A DNA stretch of 64,000 nt from Halorubrum sp. CSM-61 (GCF_003781945.1 NZ_RJJW01000006.1:186001-250000), one strand, 5' to 3'. Counted from the first letter of the stretch, positions 24,094-33,689 are shown. The notes: generated by a model not told the origin, from the sequence alone. Numbers and translations: made by a program.

Positions 24094-25338
24094 ATGAGCC
24101 ACGACAGACGCGAGGCCGGCTTCAAGCGGCGGACCCGCGTCGCTGACGCGCTGGCGACGCTGCTCGACGCGGCCGACCCCCACGGCCGGACCGAGTCGGC
24201 GCCGCTCGCCGACGCGGACGGGAGGGTCGTCGCCGAGCCGATCGACGCGCCGGCGCCGGTCCCGAGCTACGACCGCGCCGCGATGGACGGGTACGCGGTC
24301 CGCGCCGAGGACACCTTCGGCGCGTCCGATCGGTCGCCGGCGGTACTGCGGGCGGTCGACGCCGAGGCCGACGCGATCGCGCCGGGCGAGGCGGCGCGCG
24401 TCCACACCGGGAGCGCAGTCCCGGACGCGGCCGACGCGGTCGTGATGATCGAGCAGATCGAAGCGGTCGGGGACGAGATCGAGGCGTTCGACGCGGTCGC
24501 CGAGGGCGAGAACGTCGGCGAGGCCGGCGAGGACGTGGCGGAGGGTCAGCGGCTCTTCGAGGACGGCCACGTCCTCCGGCCCTCCGACCTCGGCCTCCTG
24601 AAGTCGGTCGGACTCGACGCGGTCCCCGTCTACGAGCGCCCGACCGTCGCCGTGATCCCGACCGGCGAGGAGCTGGTGCAGTCCGATCCCGGCCCCGGCG
24701 AGGTGATCGAGACGAACGGGCTGACGGTCTCTCGGCTGGTCGAGCGGTGGGGCGGGGAGGCCCGCTACCGCGACGTGGTCACCGACGACGAGGACGCGCT
24801 CGCGGCCGCGATCGAGAACGACCTGGACGCCGACGCCGTCGTCACCACCGGGGGCTCCTCGGTGGGCGAGCGCGATCTGCTCCCGGAGGTGGTCGACTCG
24901 CTCGGCGAGGTGCTCGTCCACGGCGTCGCCCTGAAGCCGGGGCATCCGGTGTGTCTCGGCGTCGCCGACGACACGCCGATCGTCTCGCTGCCCGGCTACC
25001 CGGTCGCCTGCATCGTCAACGCCGCGCAGTTCCTCCGGCCGCTCCAGAAGCGGGTGGGGGGGACGACCGCGGACCCGTTCCCGACGCGACGCGCGCGGCT
25101 CGCCCGGAAGGTGCCGAGCGAGCCGGGCACGCGGACGTTCGCGCGGGTATCGTTCTCGGAGAGCGAAACTGACGACGGAGGAACGGATCTCCCCGCCGCC
25201 ACCCCGACCCGCGCCAGCGGCTCCGGGATCCTGTCGAGCGTCGCGCTCGCGGACGGCTGGGTCGTCGTCCCCGAGCCACGGGAGGGGCTCGACGCGGGCG
25301 AGGTCGTCGACGTGGAGCTGTGGGAGGCGAGCCCATGA
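24094..25338 (+). CDS. moeA: Molybdopterin molybdenumtransferase MoeA (first copy)
   Basis: 414 residues. MoeA joins molybdate to adenylylated molybdopterin in the last step of molybdenum cofactor synthesis. Seen: PSYDRAAMDGYAVRAEDTF, VHTGSAVPDAADAVVMIEQ, PSDLGLLKSVGLDAV, IPTGEELV, TTGGSSVGERD, GVALKPGHPVCLG and LPGYPVA. The order and length are normal. The stop overlaps the start of the second moeA by four bases (ATGA), so both are made from one mRNA. Archaea often carry two MoeA copies, one possibly for tungsten. Confidence 0.95.
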   Translation: MSHDRREAGFKRRTRVADALATLLDAADPHGRTESAPLADADGRVVAEPIDAPAPVPSYDRAAMDGYAVRAEDTFGASDRSPAVLRAVDAEADAIAPGEAARVHTGSAVPDAADAVVMIEQIEAVGDEIEAFDAVAEGENVGEAGEDVAEGQRLFEDGHVLRPSDLGLLKSVGLDAVPVYERPTVAVIPTGEELVQSDPGPGEVIETNGLTVSRLVERWGGEARYRDVVTDDEDALAAAIENDLDADAVVTTGGSSVGERDLLPEVVDSLGEVLVHGVALKPGHPVCLGVADDTPIVSLPGYPVACIVNAAQFLRPLQKRVGGTTADPFPTRRARLARKVPSEPGTRTFARVSFSESETDDGGTDLPAATPTRASGSGILSSVALADGWVVVPEPREGLDAGEVVDVELWEASP

Positions 25339-27329
25339 GCGACCGCAAGGAGTTCCGCGACCTCGCGACGCCGGAGGCCGCCCGCGAGGCGATCGGCTCG
25401 CTCGACCTCTCGCCGGAGCCGGAGACGGTTCCCCTGAGAGAGGCCCGCGGCCGAGTCCTCGCGGAGCGTATCGACGCCGCTATCGACGTGCCGGGGTTCG
25501 ACCGCGCCTCGATGGACGGCTACGCTGTCCGCGCCCGCGACACCTTCGGCGCCGACGAGGCGGAGCCGGCCGAACTCGATCTCGTCGGCGCGGTCCACGC
25601 GGGCGCGGCTCCCGACGTGACCGTCGAGCCCGGGACCTGCGCCGAGATCTCCACCGGGGCCGTGATGCCGGACGGCGCCGACGCCGTGGTGATGGTCGAG
25701 CGGACCGACGAACTGGACGCGGCCGGTGGCGATCCGGACGTCGAGAGGGACGAGCCCGATCGGATCGCCGTCCGGACCGCCGTCGCGCCGGGCGACCACG
25801 TGATGAGCGCGGGCGCGGACATCGCCGCGGGCGCCCGCGCGCTCGGACCCGGAACGCGGCTGACTCCGCGAGAGATCGGCCTCCTCTCGGCGCTCGGCGT
25901 CGACGAGGTGCCGGTCGAGGGGAAACCGCGCGTGGGAATCGTCTCGACCGGCGACGAGCTGGTGCGCCCGGGCGAAGACCTGGACCCCTCGCGCGGCGAG
26001 ATCTACGACGTGAACTCGACGACGATCGCGGCCGGCGTCGAGGAGGCGGGCGGCGAGCCCGTCCTCTACCCGCACGCAGGCGACGACTACGACGAGATGG
26101 AGCGGCTGCTCCGGCGCGCGGCCGACGAGTGCGACCTCGCCCTGTCGTCCGGGTCGACCTCGGCGAGCGCGGTCGACGTGATCTACCGCGTGATCGAGGA
26201 GCGCGGCGAGCTCCTCCTCCACGGCGTCGCGGTCAAGCCCGGTAAGCCGATGCTGATCGGACGGCTCGACCGGCGGGCGAAGGAGGGGACGAGCGAGAGC
26301 CCCGGGGAGTCCGCGTACGTCGGTCTCCCCGGCTACCCCGTCTCCGCGCTCACGATCTTCCGGACGTTCGTCGCGCCCGCGATCCGCGAGGCGGCCGGCC
26401 GGCCGGAGCCCGCGACGGCGACGGTCGAAGGGCGGATGGCCGTCGGCGAGCGCTACGGCGAGGGCCGGATGCGGCTGATGCCGGTCGGGCTGCTCGACCT
26501 GAACGACGGCGACCTCCCGCTCGTCTACCCGGTCGACAAGGGGTCTGGCGCGACGACGAGCCTGGTCGAGGCCGACGGCGTCGTCGCAGTCGATCCGGAC
26601 ACGGAATACCTCGACCGGGGCGAGCGCGTCTCGGTGCAGCTGTTCTCGCCCGACGTGCGCCCGCCGACCCTGCTCGGCGTCGGCGAGGACGACCCGGCGC
26701 TCAACCGCCTGCTCGACCGCCTCGAAAGTCCCAGATACCTGCCGGTCGGCTCCCGCGAGGGACTCCGTCGGCTGCGCGACGGCGTGCCCGACGCGGCGGT
26801 CGTCGCGGGCCCGGGCGACCGCGAGGTCGACGCCGTCGACCTCGGCGGCTGGCGCCGCGAGTGGGGGCTGGTCGTCCCCGAGGGCAACCCGGACGGCGTG
26901 ACGGGGCTCGCCGACCTCGTCGACGGCGACCTGCGGTTCGTCAACCGGTCGACCGACTCGGGGCTCCGCCGGAGCCTCGACGACGCGCTCGACGGTCTCG
27001 CGGCCGACCGCGACGCGTCGCGCCGCAACCTCACCGACCGGATAGACGGCTACGGGCTGACGGTCCGGGCGTTCGAGAGCCCGGTCAGAAAGGTGATCGC
27101 GGGCGACGCCGACGCCGGGCTCGGGCTCCGCGAGACGGCGGAGCGGCTCGGCTGCGGGTTCGTCTCGCTGGGCGAGCAGCCCGTTTCCGTCCGCGCCGCG
27201 CCCGACCGCGTCGAGCGCGACGCGGTCGCGGAACTCGCGGGTGCGCTAGAAGACCTCGTCGATACCGCAGACGACGACCTCCTCGACGATCTGGCGGGCT
27301 ACTCGCGGAACAGCCGGAACGATCCCTGA
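25335..27329 (+). CDS. moeA: MoeA fused to a periplasmic-binding-like domain
   Basis: 664 residues. Residues 1-435 repeat the MoeA motifs (GFDRASMDGYAVRARDTF, STGAVMPDGADAVVMVER, STGDELV, GSTSASAVDVIYR, GVAVKPGKPML, GLPGYPVSALTIF). Residues 445-650 are a PBP-like domain of the LysR-substrate/ModA type (LLGVGEDDPALNRLLDRL, WGLVVPEGNPDGVTGLADL, RFVNRSTDSGLRRSLDD, GDADAGLGLRETAERLG). This fusion occurs in many archaea; the extra domain probably binds molybdate, tungstate or cofactor and is cytoplasmic here (no signal peptide). It overlaps the first moeA by four bases, and its end overlaps the convergent thioesterase gene by 31 bp. Confidence 0.93.
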   Translation: MSDRKEFRDLATPEAAREAIGSLDLSPEPETVPLREARGRVLAERIDAAIDVPGFDRASMDGYAVRARDTFGADEAEPAELDLVGAVHAGAAPDVTVEPGTCAEISTGAVMPDGADAVVMVERTDELDAAGGDPDVERDEPDRIAVRTAVAPGDHVMSAGADIAAGARALGPGTRLTPREIGLLSALGVDEVPVEGKPRVGIVSTGDELVRPGEDLDPSRGEIYDVNSTTIAAGVEEAGGEPVLYPHAGDDYDEMERLLRRAADECDLALSSGSTSASAVDVIYRVIEERGELLLHGVAVKPGKPMLIGRLDRRAKEGTSESPGESAYVGLPGYPVSALTIFRTFVAPAIREAAGRPEPATATVEGRMAVGERYGEGRMRLMPVGLLDLNDGDLPLVYPVDKGSGATTSLVEADGVVAVDPDTEYLDRGERVSVQLFSPDVRPPTLLGVGEDDPALNRLLDRLESPRYLPVGSREGLRRLRDGVPDAAVVAGPGDREVDAVDLGGWRREWGLVVPEGNPDGVTGLADLVDGDLRFVNRSTDSGLRRSLDDALDGLAADRDASRRNLTDRIDGYGLTVRAFESPVRKVIAGDADAGLGLRETAERLGCGFVSLGEQPVSVRAAPDRVERDAVAELAGALEDLVDTADDDLLDDLAGYSRNSRNDP

Positions 27330-27760
27330 CCGACGACGACCTCGGCGGCGTCGCCGTTCGTCGAACTGGTGACCGTCATGTCGCTGACGCCGATCGAGCC
27401 GCCGGACCTGACCACCGTCGCCTCCGCCCGGAGGTCGCCGGTCGCCGGCCGGAGGTAGTTCGCGTTGAGGTTCACCGTCGCGACCCCGCCCGAGAGCGGG
27501 TCCTCGAAGGCGGTGCGCTGGACGATCCCGCCCGCGGTGTCGACGAGCGTCGCGGCCACGCCCCCGTGGATGGTGCCGCCGTCGCTGTTCGTCAACTTGT
27601 CGTCGAACGGAATCGAGAGGACGACCCGGCCGCGCTCGACGACGTCGACCGACGTGTTCAGCCACGAGAGGTAGCCGTGCTCCTCCTCGATCCGCCGCTC
27701 GACGAGCTCGACCGCTTCCGCCGGCAGCGGCTCCATCGCCTCGACCTCGCTCCGGTCCAT
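27299..27760 (-). CDS. PaaI-type hotdog thioesterase
   Basis: 153 residues from ATG 27760; the longer frame upstream to 27868 is arginine/cysteine-rich and unlikely. Hotdog fold with SDGGTIHGGVAATLVDTAGG, the catalytic helix region of the PaaI/HGG family (HGG present), then GVATVNLNANYLRPATGDL. Such enzymes hydrolyse acyl-CoA esters. Its 3' end overlaps the end of the second moeA, tail to tail, so the two transcripts may interfere. Confidence 0.88.
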   Translation of the reverse strand: MDRSEVEAMEPLPAEAVELVERRIEEEHGYLSWLNTSVDVVERGRVVLSIPFDDKLTNSDGGTIHGGVAATLVDTAGGIVQRTAFEDPLSGGVATVNLNANYLRPATGDLRAEATVVRSGGSIGVSDMTVTSSTNGDAAEVVVGQGSFRLFRE

Positions 27761-28003
27761 ACCCCACCGTCGGCGTCCCCCCGCTTGTAGCCCTCGGAAC
27801 TCGCAACAACGACACTGAGGTTGGGGCCGTCGCGACGGAACGCAACCCGCCAGCCCGGCCCTTATCAACGAATCCGCGCCATCCGCCCCGTGCCCTGACG
27901 CGTCGCCCCGCGGCGGCCGAGGCCGGAGTCCGGTGCACCGCCGCGGCGGAGCGTTCGCACCGGCTGTTCGCCACCCCTCTCGCCACCCGCCGGTCCCCCG
28001 AAC

Positions 28004-28891
28004 TCACCCGACACCGAGCCGGATCGGGTCGTCGCTCGGGACGAGCGCGAGCGACACGCTCTCCCCGAGTTCGAACCGCCCGTCCGGACAGACGATCTTC
28101 GCCCCGAATCCGCCGTCTCTGGCCGCGAACAGCGACAGCCCCACCACGCGCTCGCCGTTCGCGAGCACGTCGACCGGCTCCCACGCGACGCCTCGACCCC
28201 GGGCGACGCCGACGCGGGTCCCCCACAGCGACAGCGCCGTCCCGTCCGCGAGCGCGTCGAACGCGCCGCCGCCCGCGTAGTGTGCCAGCCCGCCGTCGAG
28301 GGGAACTCCGTCGTCGCTCGCGAGCGCCGCGAACCGCCGACCGGGTGCCGGATGAGTCGGCGCGTCGAGGACGACGTGCGTCGGACCGCGCTCGGCGACC
28401 GTACCGGTCCCGCCCCATCGCATCGGTTCGACCGGTACGTCGACGTCGACCGGGAGCGACCCGCTCGCCCGGAGCGCGTTCGCGCCCGGGGGTCTGAACC
28501 CGAGGTGGACGTGGTCGTCGACCCACCGCCCGAAGAAGCCGGACCGCGTCAGCGGGCCGAGCGAGTCGCCGACGGCGACGCGGTCGCCCGGCGACACCTC
28601 CGGGACCACGTGGAGGATCCGCGCGAGCGTCCCCGGTTCCGCGCCCGCACGCCGACACCAGTCGTCGTCGAGCTCGACGACGATCAGGTGGTCCTCGTCG
28701 GCGGCGTACGGGCGGTCCGGACAGCCGACGGTCCGCGTCTGGCGGACGACGCCGGCGACCGGCGAGATCCCCGTCTCGCCGTCCGGGTAGAGGTCGATCG
28801 CGCACCCCTCGTGGTGCGCGGGGTACGGGGAGTTGAACCGCGAGAACTTCCGGAAGCGGTCGAACACGGACGCCGGGAGCGTGACGGCCAT
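28004..28891 (-). CDS. M23/LytM-like protein without signal peptide
   Basis: 295 residues from ATG 28891. The region HHEGCAIDLYPDGETGISPVAGVV resembles the first metal motif of M23 peptidases (given in pieces: HHEGCAIDL, ISPVAGVV). ILHVVPEVSPGDRVAVGDSLGPL and DDHVHLGFR match the later strands and the HxH motif. The spacing HxGxxxD is looser than the standard HxxxD, so catalysis is uncertain. Archaea lack murein, and no signal peptide or membrane segment is seen, so the role must differ from cell-wall hydrolysis. The C-terminal 130 residues are an unassigned beta domain. Confidence 0.6.
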   Translation of the reverse strand: MAVTLPASVFDRFRKFSRFNSPYPAHHEGCAIDLYPDGETGISPVAGVVRQTRTVGCPDRPYAADEDHLIVVELDDDWCRRAGAEPGTLARILHVVPEVSPGDRVAVGDSLGPLTRSGFFGRWVDDHVHLGFRPPGANALRASGSLPVDVDVPVEPMRWGGTGTVAERGPTHVVLDAPTHPAPGRRFAALASDDGVPLDGGLAHYAGGGAFDALADGTALSLWGTRVGVARGRGVAWEPVDVLANGERVVGLSLFAARDGGFGAKIVCPDGRFELGESVSLALVPSDDPIRLGVG

Positions 28892-28976
28892 CGAACCGTC
28901 ACGACGGGCTCGACGGGCAAGTGGGCGTCGGAGCCGGCCATCGCCGCCCGCCTCTGGGACGACCGCCACCCCCCGA

Positions 28977-30659
28977 TCAGCCGTCCGCGGGCTCGATCCC
29001 CGTGATAACGAAGCGCGCGCCGCCGGACGCCGACTCCTCGACGGAGAGCTCCCAGCCGTGCGCCTCGGCGATGTCGCCGACGATGGCGAGCCCGAGCCCG
29101 GTCCCGCCGCCGAGGGAGACGCCGCGCTCGGTCACCTCCGAGCGCTGATCCGGCGGCACGCCGGGGCCGTCGTCTGCGACCGCGAGCGCGATGCCGTCCT
29201 CTCGGCGCTCGAACTCGACCCGCACCGCCACGTCGTCGCCGGCGTGTTCGATCGCGTTGCGGAACAGGTTCGAGAGAAGCTGTTCGAGCCGGTCGCCGTC
29301 GGCCGAGACGGGCACGTCCGGACCGTCGACCGACAGGGTCGCGTCCGCGGTCTCGAGCCGCGACCAGACCCGCCTGACGGTCCCGTCGAGCGAGACGCGG
29401 TCGAACTCGTCGACCGACTTCCCGGCGGTCGCCAGCGACAGCAATCCCTCGATCAGGTCGTCCATCCGCTCGTGGGCGTTGGCGGCGCGGTCGAGCGCGT
29501 CGTCGCGCTGGTCGCCGGCGTCGGTGCGGGCGAGCTCCACCGCCGCGGTCGCGGCCGCCAGCGGGTTCCGGAGGTCGTGTGAGACGACGCCGGCGAAGTC
29601 CTCCAGCCGCTCGTTCTGTCGCTCTAACTCGGCCTCGCGGCGCTCCAGTTCGGTCTGTCGGCGCTCGCGTTCGGTCACGTCGCGGAGCAGGAACACGTGC
29701 CCGCGGTCGGTCCCGCGAGGGTCGGTGATCGGGTCCTCCTGGATGTCGAACTGCCGTCCCCCGATCGATATCGGGTGCTGCACGCCGATCTCCAAGCGCG
29801 GGAACACGTCCGACAGCGACGATTCGACCGCGTCCGGGGGAAGGAGCTCTTCCGCCGCCGGGTTGAGGTCCCGAATCCGGCCGTCGGAGCCGGCGACGAT
29901 CACGGGGTCCTGCATCACCTCGACGGCGGTGTCGCGGGCGACGACCGCGGCGTCGAGCGTCCCGAGCCAGAAGACGGTCCCGTACAGGAAGGCGCCGTGG
30001 ACCACGATCCCCGTCGGGTACCACGCGAGGTTCGCGTAACTCCCCACGTCGACGATCGTGACGATTCCGCCCAGAAACGGGAACAGCGTTCCGAGCAGTA
30101 TGACGAACGTTTGGAGCCGGTAGCGGTTCCCCGTCCGGCGGTACAGGTCGACGACGACGAGGACGCCGGCGATACACAGCCCGTAGGCGTACAGCACGAA
30201 CGCGGCGTCCGCGACCCCGAGGTCGAACGAGAGCAGCGCGAACGGCCCGTCGACGACGGCCGCCAGCGAGCGGCGCGAGATCCCGTGCGTCCCGCTCGAC
30301 CAAGCGGTCAGTACCCAGACGAACGCCGGGGCCGCGAGCGCGACGGTCCGGTTCTCCGTTCGCCACCGGTCGTGACCCGAGAACGCCAACACGAACGCCA
30401 TCCAGATCCCGGGAACCGCGGCGACCAGCGGAGTCGAGAGGTTGAGCGCGACGATCATCGCCAATTCGCTCGAGCTGGCGACCCTGACCGCGTACAGAAG
30501 CGAGACGCCGCCGCCACAGAGCAGGTAGAGCGCGACCTCGGTGCCGCCGGGCTCCTCCCGGTCGGTCCACGCGACGTATCCGAGCCCGATCCCGATGGCC
30601 CCGGCGAGCAGGCAGGCCGCGAGGTACGCCTGCACCGGTAGCGCGCCGAGATCGGTCAT
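28977..30659 (-). CDS. 7TM-PAS histidine kinase
   Basis: 560 residues. About seven hydrophobic segments in residues 8-225 (the His_kinase-7TM sensor type), a PAS domain (about 245-335, with DPVIVAGSDGRIRDLNPAAEELL read in parts), a coiled coil, HisKA with EDFAGVVSHDLRNPLAAAT, and HATPase with NLFRNAIEHAGD, DDGPGVP and GTGLGLAIV. It senses a membrane or intramembrane signal and phosphorylates an unknown response regulator; no regulator gene is adjacent. Divergent from the lipoate ligase-like gene, 128 bp apart. Confidence 0.93.
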   Translation of the reverse strand: MTDLGALPVQAYLAACLLAGAIGIGLGYVAWTDREEPGGTEVALYLLCGGGVSLLYAVRVASSSELAMIVALNLSTPLVAAVPGIWMAFVLAFSGHDRWRTENRTVALAAPAFVWVLTAWSSGTHGISRRSLAAVVDGPFALLSFDLGVADAAFVLYAYGLCIAGVLVVVDLYRRTGNRYRLQTFVILLGTLFPFLGGIVTIVDVGSYANLAWYPTGIVVHGAFLYGTVFWLGTLDAAVVARDTAVEVMQDPVIVAGSDGRIRDLNPAAEELLPPDAVESSLSDVFPRLEIGVQHPISIGGRQFDIQEDPITDPRGTDRGHVFLLRDVTERERRQTELERREAELERQNERLEDFAGVVSHDLRNPLAAATAAVELARTDAGDQRDDALDRAANAHERMDDLIEGLLSLATAGKSVDEFDRVSLDGTVRRVWSRLETADATLSVDGPDVPVSADGDRLEQLLSNLFRNAIEHAGDDVAVRVEFERREDGIALAVADDGPGVPPDQRSEVTERGVSLGGGTGLGLAIVGDIAEAHGWELSVEESASGGARFVITGIEPADG

Positions 30660-30787
30660 CGTTACCTGACACAGTCAGAGGGTCGGCAAAACGTTTGTGT
30701 CACGCGCTCGCGACGGCCCCGAACGCGGACGACGCGCGTCTGCCGCGCGTCGCAAGCGGCTTGTTCGACCGACCCCTCTCGCCGGGT

Positions 30788-31501
30788 ATGCGCGTGCTCA
30801 GGGGTCGCGACTCTCGCCCCAGCGCGGACCGGGGGCACACGGCGGCGCTGCTCGCGGGCGCGAGCGACGGGACGCCGGGACTGCGCGTGTGGACGCCGCC
30901 CCGACAGGTCGCCTTCGGCCGTCGCGACGCCCGCGAACCGGGCTTCGAGCGAGCGAAGCGGATCGCCGCCGAGCGCGGGTTCGAGCCGATCGAGCGCGAC
31001 GTTGGAGGCCGCGCCGTCGCGTATCCGGGCGACACGCTCGCGTTCGCCCACGCGATCCCGCTCGGCGACGGCTCGGGTTCCGGGTCGATCGCGGCCCGGT
31101 ACGAGCGCGCGACGGGGGCGGTCGTCGACGCGTTGCGGAGCCTCGGCGCCGACGTGACGCGCGGCGAGCCCGAGGAGTCGTTCTGTCCCGGCGACCACTC
31201 GGTCCGCGTCGCGGGCGGCGGCAAAGTCGCGGGGATCGCCCAGCGGGTCCGGGGCGACGCCGCGCTCGTGGCCGGCTGTCTGGTCGTCACGAGAGCCGAC
31301 GCGCGCGACATCGCCGACGGTACGGCGGCGGTGTACGGCGCGCTCGGCGTCCCGTTCGACCCGGAGGCGGTCGGGAGCGTCGCGGAGGCTGACGGCCCGA
31401 ATCGACCGAAACCCGTCGCTCTGGCGCTTGAGAAGGCGTTCATCGACGGTCCGTGGAGCGACGGCGAACCGCGGATCGATCGGGTCGACCGCGACGACTG
31501 A
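30788..31501 (+). CDS. Lipoate-protein ligase / BPL-LplA-LipB family
   Basis: 237 residues, start at ATG 30788 after a short leader. The LplA-fold motifs are RVWTPPRQVAFGRRDA, IERDVGGRAVAYPGDTLAFA (in pieces RDVGGRAVAYPG), RYERATGAVVDALRSLGADV, ESFCPGDHSVRVAGGGKVAGIAQR (in pieces GGGKVAGIAQRV with the catalytic Lys). It would attach lipoate or a related acyl group to 2-oxoacid dehydrogenase or glycine-cleavage proteins. Shorter than full-length LplA, as in other archaeal members that may need a separate accessory domain. Confidence 0.85.
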   Translation: MRVLRGRDSRPSADRGHTAALLAGASDGTPGLRVWTPPRQVAFGRRDAREPGFERAKRIAAERGFEPIERDVGGRAVAYPGDTLAFAHAIPLGDGSGSGSIAARYERATGAVVDALRSLGADVTRGEPEESFCPGDHSVRVAGGGKVAGIAQRVRGDAALVAGCLVVTRADARDIADGTAAVYGALGVPFDPEAVGSVAEADGPNRPKPVALALEKAFIDGPWSDGEPRIDRVDRDD

Positions 31502-31605
31502 GCCGCGAGCGCCGTCTGCGACACGGTCCACCGACGGCTCGCGGGGCGATCGGGACGGATCGCGCTTTCGACGTGCTTTTTATTCGCGGGGGTCTCGGTT
31601 CGCCC

Positions 31606-32004
31606 ATGGCCGAATTCAAAGTCGTCATCGCCGACCCCGACTCCGGCGAGACGTTCCAGCGAGAGGTCGACGGACAGGACGCGAACCGGTTCCTCGGTCG
31701 CGAGATCGGCGACGAGATCGGCGGCGACGCCCTCGGGCTCTCCGAGCACACGGTCGAGATCACCGGCGGCTCGGACGAGACCGGTCGCCCGATGCGCGAG
31801 GACGTCTCGGGCACCCGCCTGAAGGAGCTCCTCCTCGAGGGCGGCGTCGGCTTCAAGCCGTCCCGCGAGGGCGAGCGCAAGCGCATCACCGTCCGCGGCC
31901 GCGAGATCGACGACGACGTGGCCCAGATCAACGTCTCGGTCGTCGACGGCGACGATGTCGCCGCCGCGCTCGGCGAGGACGACGGCGACGCCGACGAGGA
32001 GTAA
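31606..32004 (+). CDS. rps6e: 30S ribosomal protein S6e
   Basis: 132 residues: MAEFKVVIADPDSGETFQRE, GREIGDEIGGDALGL, ITGGSDETGRPMREDV and KRITVRGREIDDD are all diagnostic of archaeal S6e; the length is normal and the tail is acidic. A TATA-like box (tttttatt, 31577-31584) sits 22-29 bases before the ATG, the leaderless spacing. Followed after 13 bases by the hypothetical gene at 32018, so likely one transcript. Confidence 0.97.
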   Translation: MAEFKVVIADPDSGETFQREVDGQDANRFLGREIGDEIGGDALGLSEHTVEITGGSDETGRPMREDVSGTRLKELLLEGGVGFKPSREGERKRITVRGREIDDDVAQINVSVVDGDDVAAALGEDDGDADEE

Positions 32005-32017
32005 GCGCCCCCTTTCG

Positions 32018-32485
32018 ATGCCTCGCGTCCCCTCCGACGACGAGGGCGTCGCCGCGATCCGCGTCTCGCTCGCCCGGAGCGGCGGCACTCGCCGCCCATG
32101 CGTCCGGATTCCGAACGACGACGAACTCGACGGGCGCGTCGAGTCCGGGAGCCGCGAGTCGCTGTCGCTCGCCGCGGGCGACATCGTCCGCGTCGCCGTC
32201 GACCGCGAGGAGTACTACGCCCCGGTTCGGAGCGACGGCGAAGGCCGGCTCGTCCGGGGCGCGTTCGACAACCGACGGCTCGCGCGCGAGCCCGGCGAGG
32301 GGGCGAACCGCCTCGCCGAGTGGCTCGACGCCAACGGCCGCGAGCCGGGCGACGTCGTCGTCCTCGACGTCGTCGTTCCTGGCGAGCAGTACGGGCTCCG
32401 GATTCCGGGAGAACGAACGGTGTACGACGCGACGCGCGGTCCTCCGTCGTCGCTGTCGGACATCGCCCGCGACCTCGACGGGTGA
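32018..32485 (+). CDS. Haloarchaeal conserved hypothetical protein (after rps6e)
   Basis: 155 residues, no membrane segment. Contains CVRIPNDDELDGRVE, LAAGDIVRVAVDREEYYAPVR and DVVVPGEQYGLRIPGE, a beta-rich domain that in haloarchaea typically lies next to rps6e (DUF7112-type, from memory). It is 13 bp after S6e and probably co-transcribed. The function is not known. Confidence 0.72.
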   Translation: MPRVPSDDEGVAAIRVSLARSGGTRRPCVRIPNDDELDGRVESGSRESLSLAAGDIVRVAVDREEYYAPVRSDGEGRLVRGAFDNRRLAREPGEGANRLAEWLDANGREPGDVVVLDVVVPGEQYGLRIPGERTVYDATRGPPSSLSDIARDLDG

Positions 32486-32572
32486 GGCGGGGCGGGTCGG
32501 CCAGACGCCGGCCGTTCCCACGGAGACGGACAGGCCGGATCGCTTATTCTCGCGCGCGCCCGACCTCGATAC

Positions 32573-33658
32573 ATGCAAGAGGTCGACGCGGATCTGACGG
32601 CGCTCGACCGCGGGATTATCAACGCCTTCCAGGGCGGGTTCCCGGTGACCGAGCGTCCCTTCGAGCCGGCCGCGGACGCGCTCCGCGAGCGCGGGGTCGA
32701 CGTGACCGGCCCGGAGCTGTGCGAGCGCGTGCGCGAGCTCGACGAGGAGGGAATCTTATCCCGGTTCGGCGCGCTCGTCAACGCCGAGGAGATCGGCGGG
32801 GCGGCGTCGCTCGTCGCGATGCACGCGCCGGAGGACCGGTACGACGATTTCGCGGAGACGGTCAACGAGTTCACCGCGGTGGCGCACAACTACGAGCGCG
32901 AGCACCCGCACCTCAACATGTGGTTCGTGGTGAGCGTCGCGGACCACCCGGACCCGGACAAGGACGGGAGCGATCGGGTCGACGAGGTGCTCGCGGAGAT
33001 TGAGGCCGCGACCGGCCAGGAGACGTACAACCTCCCGAAAGTTCGGGAGTTCCACGTCGGCGCGAAGTTCCTCGTCGACGGGCCGGTCCCCGACGGCGAC
33101 GTGGACCTGTCGGATCTCGGCCCCGCCGTCTCGCCGAGCGACCGGTCGACGCTCACGCCCGCGGAGCGCGACCTCGTCGTCGAGATCCAGGGCGGGCTCC
33201 CGATCACGGAGACGCCGTACGCCGACGTGGCGGCCGCGATCGGCGCCGACACCGAGTGGGTGATCGAGACGGTAAAGCGGTTCGACGCGGAGGGGAAGGT
33301 GCGTCGCGTCGGCGTCATCCCGAACCACTACGCGCTCGGGTACACCGAGAACGGGATGACCGTCTGGGACGTGCCCGAGGAGGCCCTCGACGAGGTCGGC
33401 CCGGCGGTCGCGTCGTTGGGGTTCGTCACCCACTGCTACCAGCGCCCCCGACACGCGGGCGTCTGGGAGTACAACTTCTTCGCGATGACCCACGGGCGGA
33501 CGGAGGCCGAGAGCGAGCGCCGGATCGCGGAGGTGAGAGAGCTGATGGACGAGTACTGGGAGGTCGGCGCGGACGACTGGGACACTCTGTTCTCGACCCG
33601 AATCCTGAAGAAGACGGGGATCCGCATCGCCGACCGCGCCGACAGCAACACGGCGTGA
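32573..33658 (+). CDS. ahbAB: Fused siroheme decarboxylase (AhbA-AhbB)
   Basis: 361 residues made of two copies of the Lrp/AsnC-like fold: copy 1 about 1-180 (DRGIINAFQGGFPVTERPF, ILSRFGALVNAEEIGG, AVAHNYEREHPHLNMWFVV) and copy 2 about 195-350 (ERDLVVEIQGGLPITETPY, KVRRVGVIPNHYALGYT, VTHCYQRP, WEYNFFAMTHGR). Siroheme decarboxylase removes two acetate groups from siroheme to give didecarboxysiroheme in the archaeal haem pathway. Subunits A and B are usually two genes; here they are one. It leads the operon with the siroheme-forming and HemA genes. It is often mis-named as an Lrp regulator. Confidence 0.93.
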   Translation: MQEVDADLTALDRGIINAFQGGFPVTERPFEPAADALRERGVDVTGPELCERVRELDEEGILSRFGALVNAEEIGGAASLVAMHAPEDRYDDFAETVNEFTAVAHNYEREHPHLNMWFVVSVADHPDPDKDGSDRVDEVLAEIEAATGQETYNLPKVREFHVGAKFLVDGPVPDGDVDLSDLGPAVSPSDRSTLTPAERDLVVEIQGGLPITETPYADVAAAIGADTEWVIETVKRFDAEGKVRRVGVIPNHYALGYTENGMTVWDVPEEALDEVGPAVASLGFVTHCYQRPRHAGVWEYNFFAMTHGRTEAESERRIAEVRELMDEYWEVGADDWDTLFSTRILKKTGIRIADRADSNTA

Positions 33659-33689
33659 CCCGCCGAACCGCGGTCTCACGGGGGCACGC

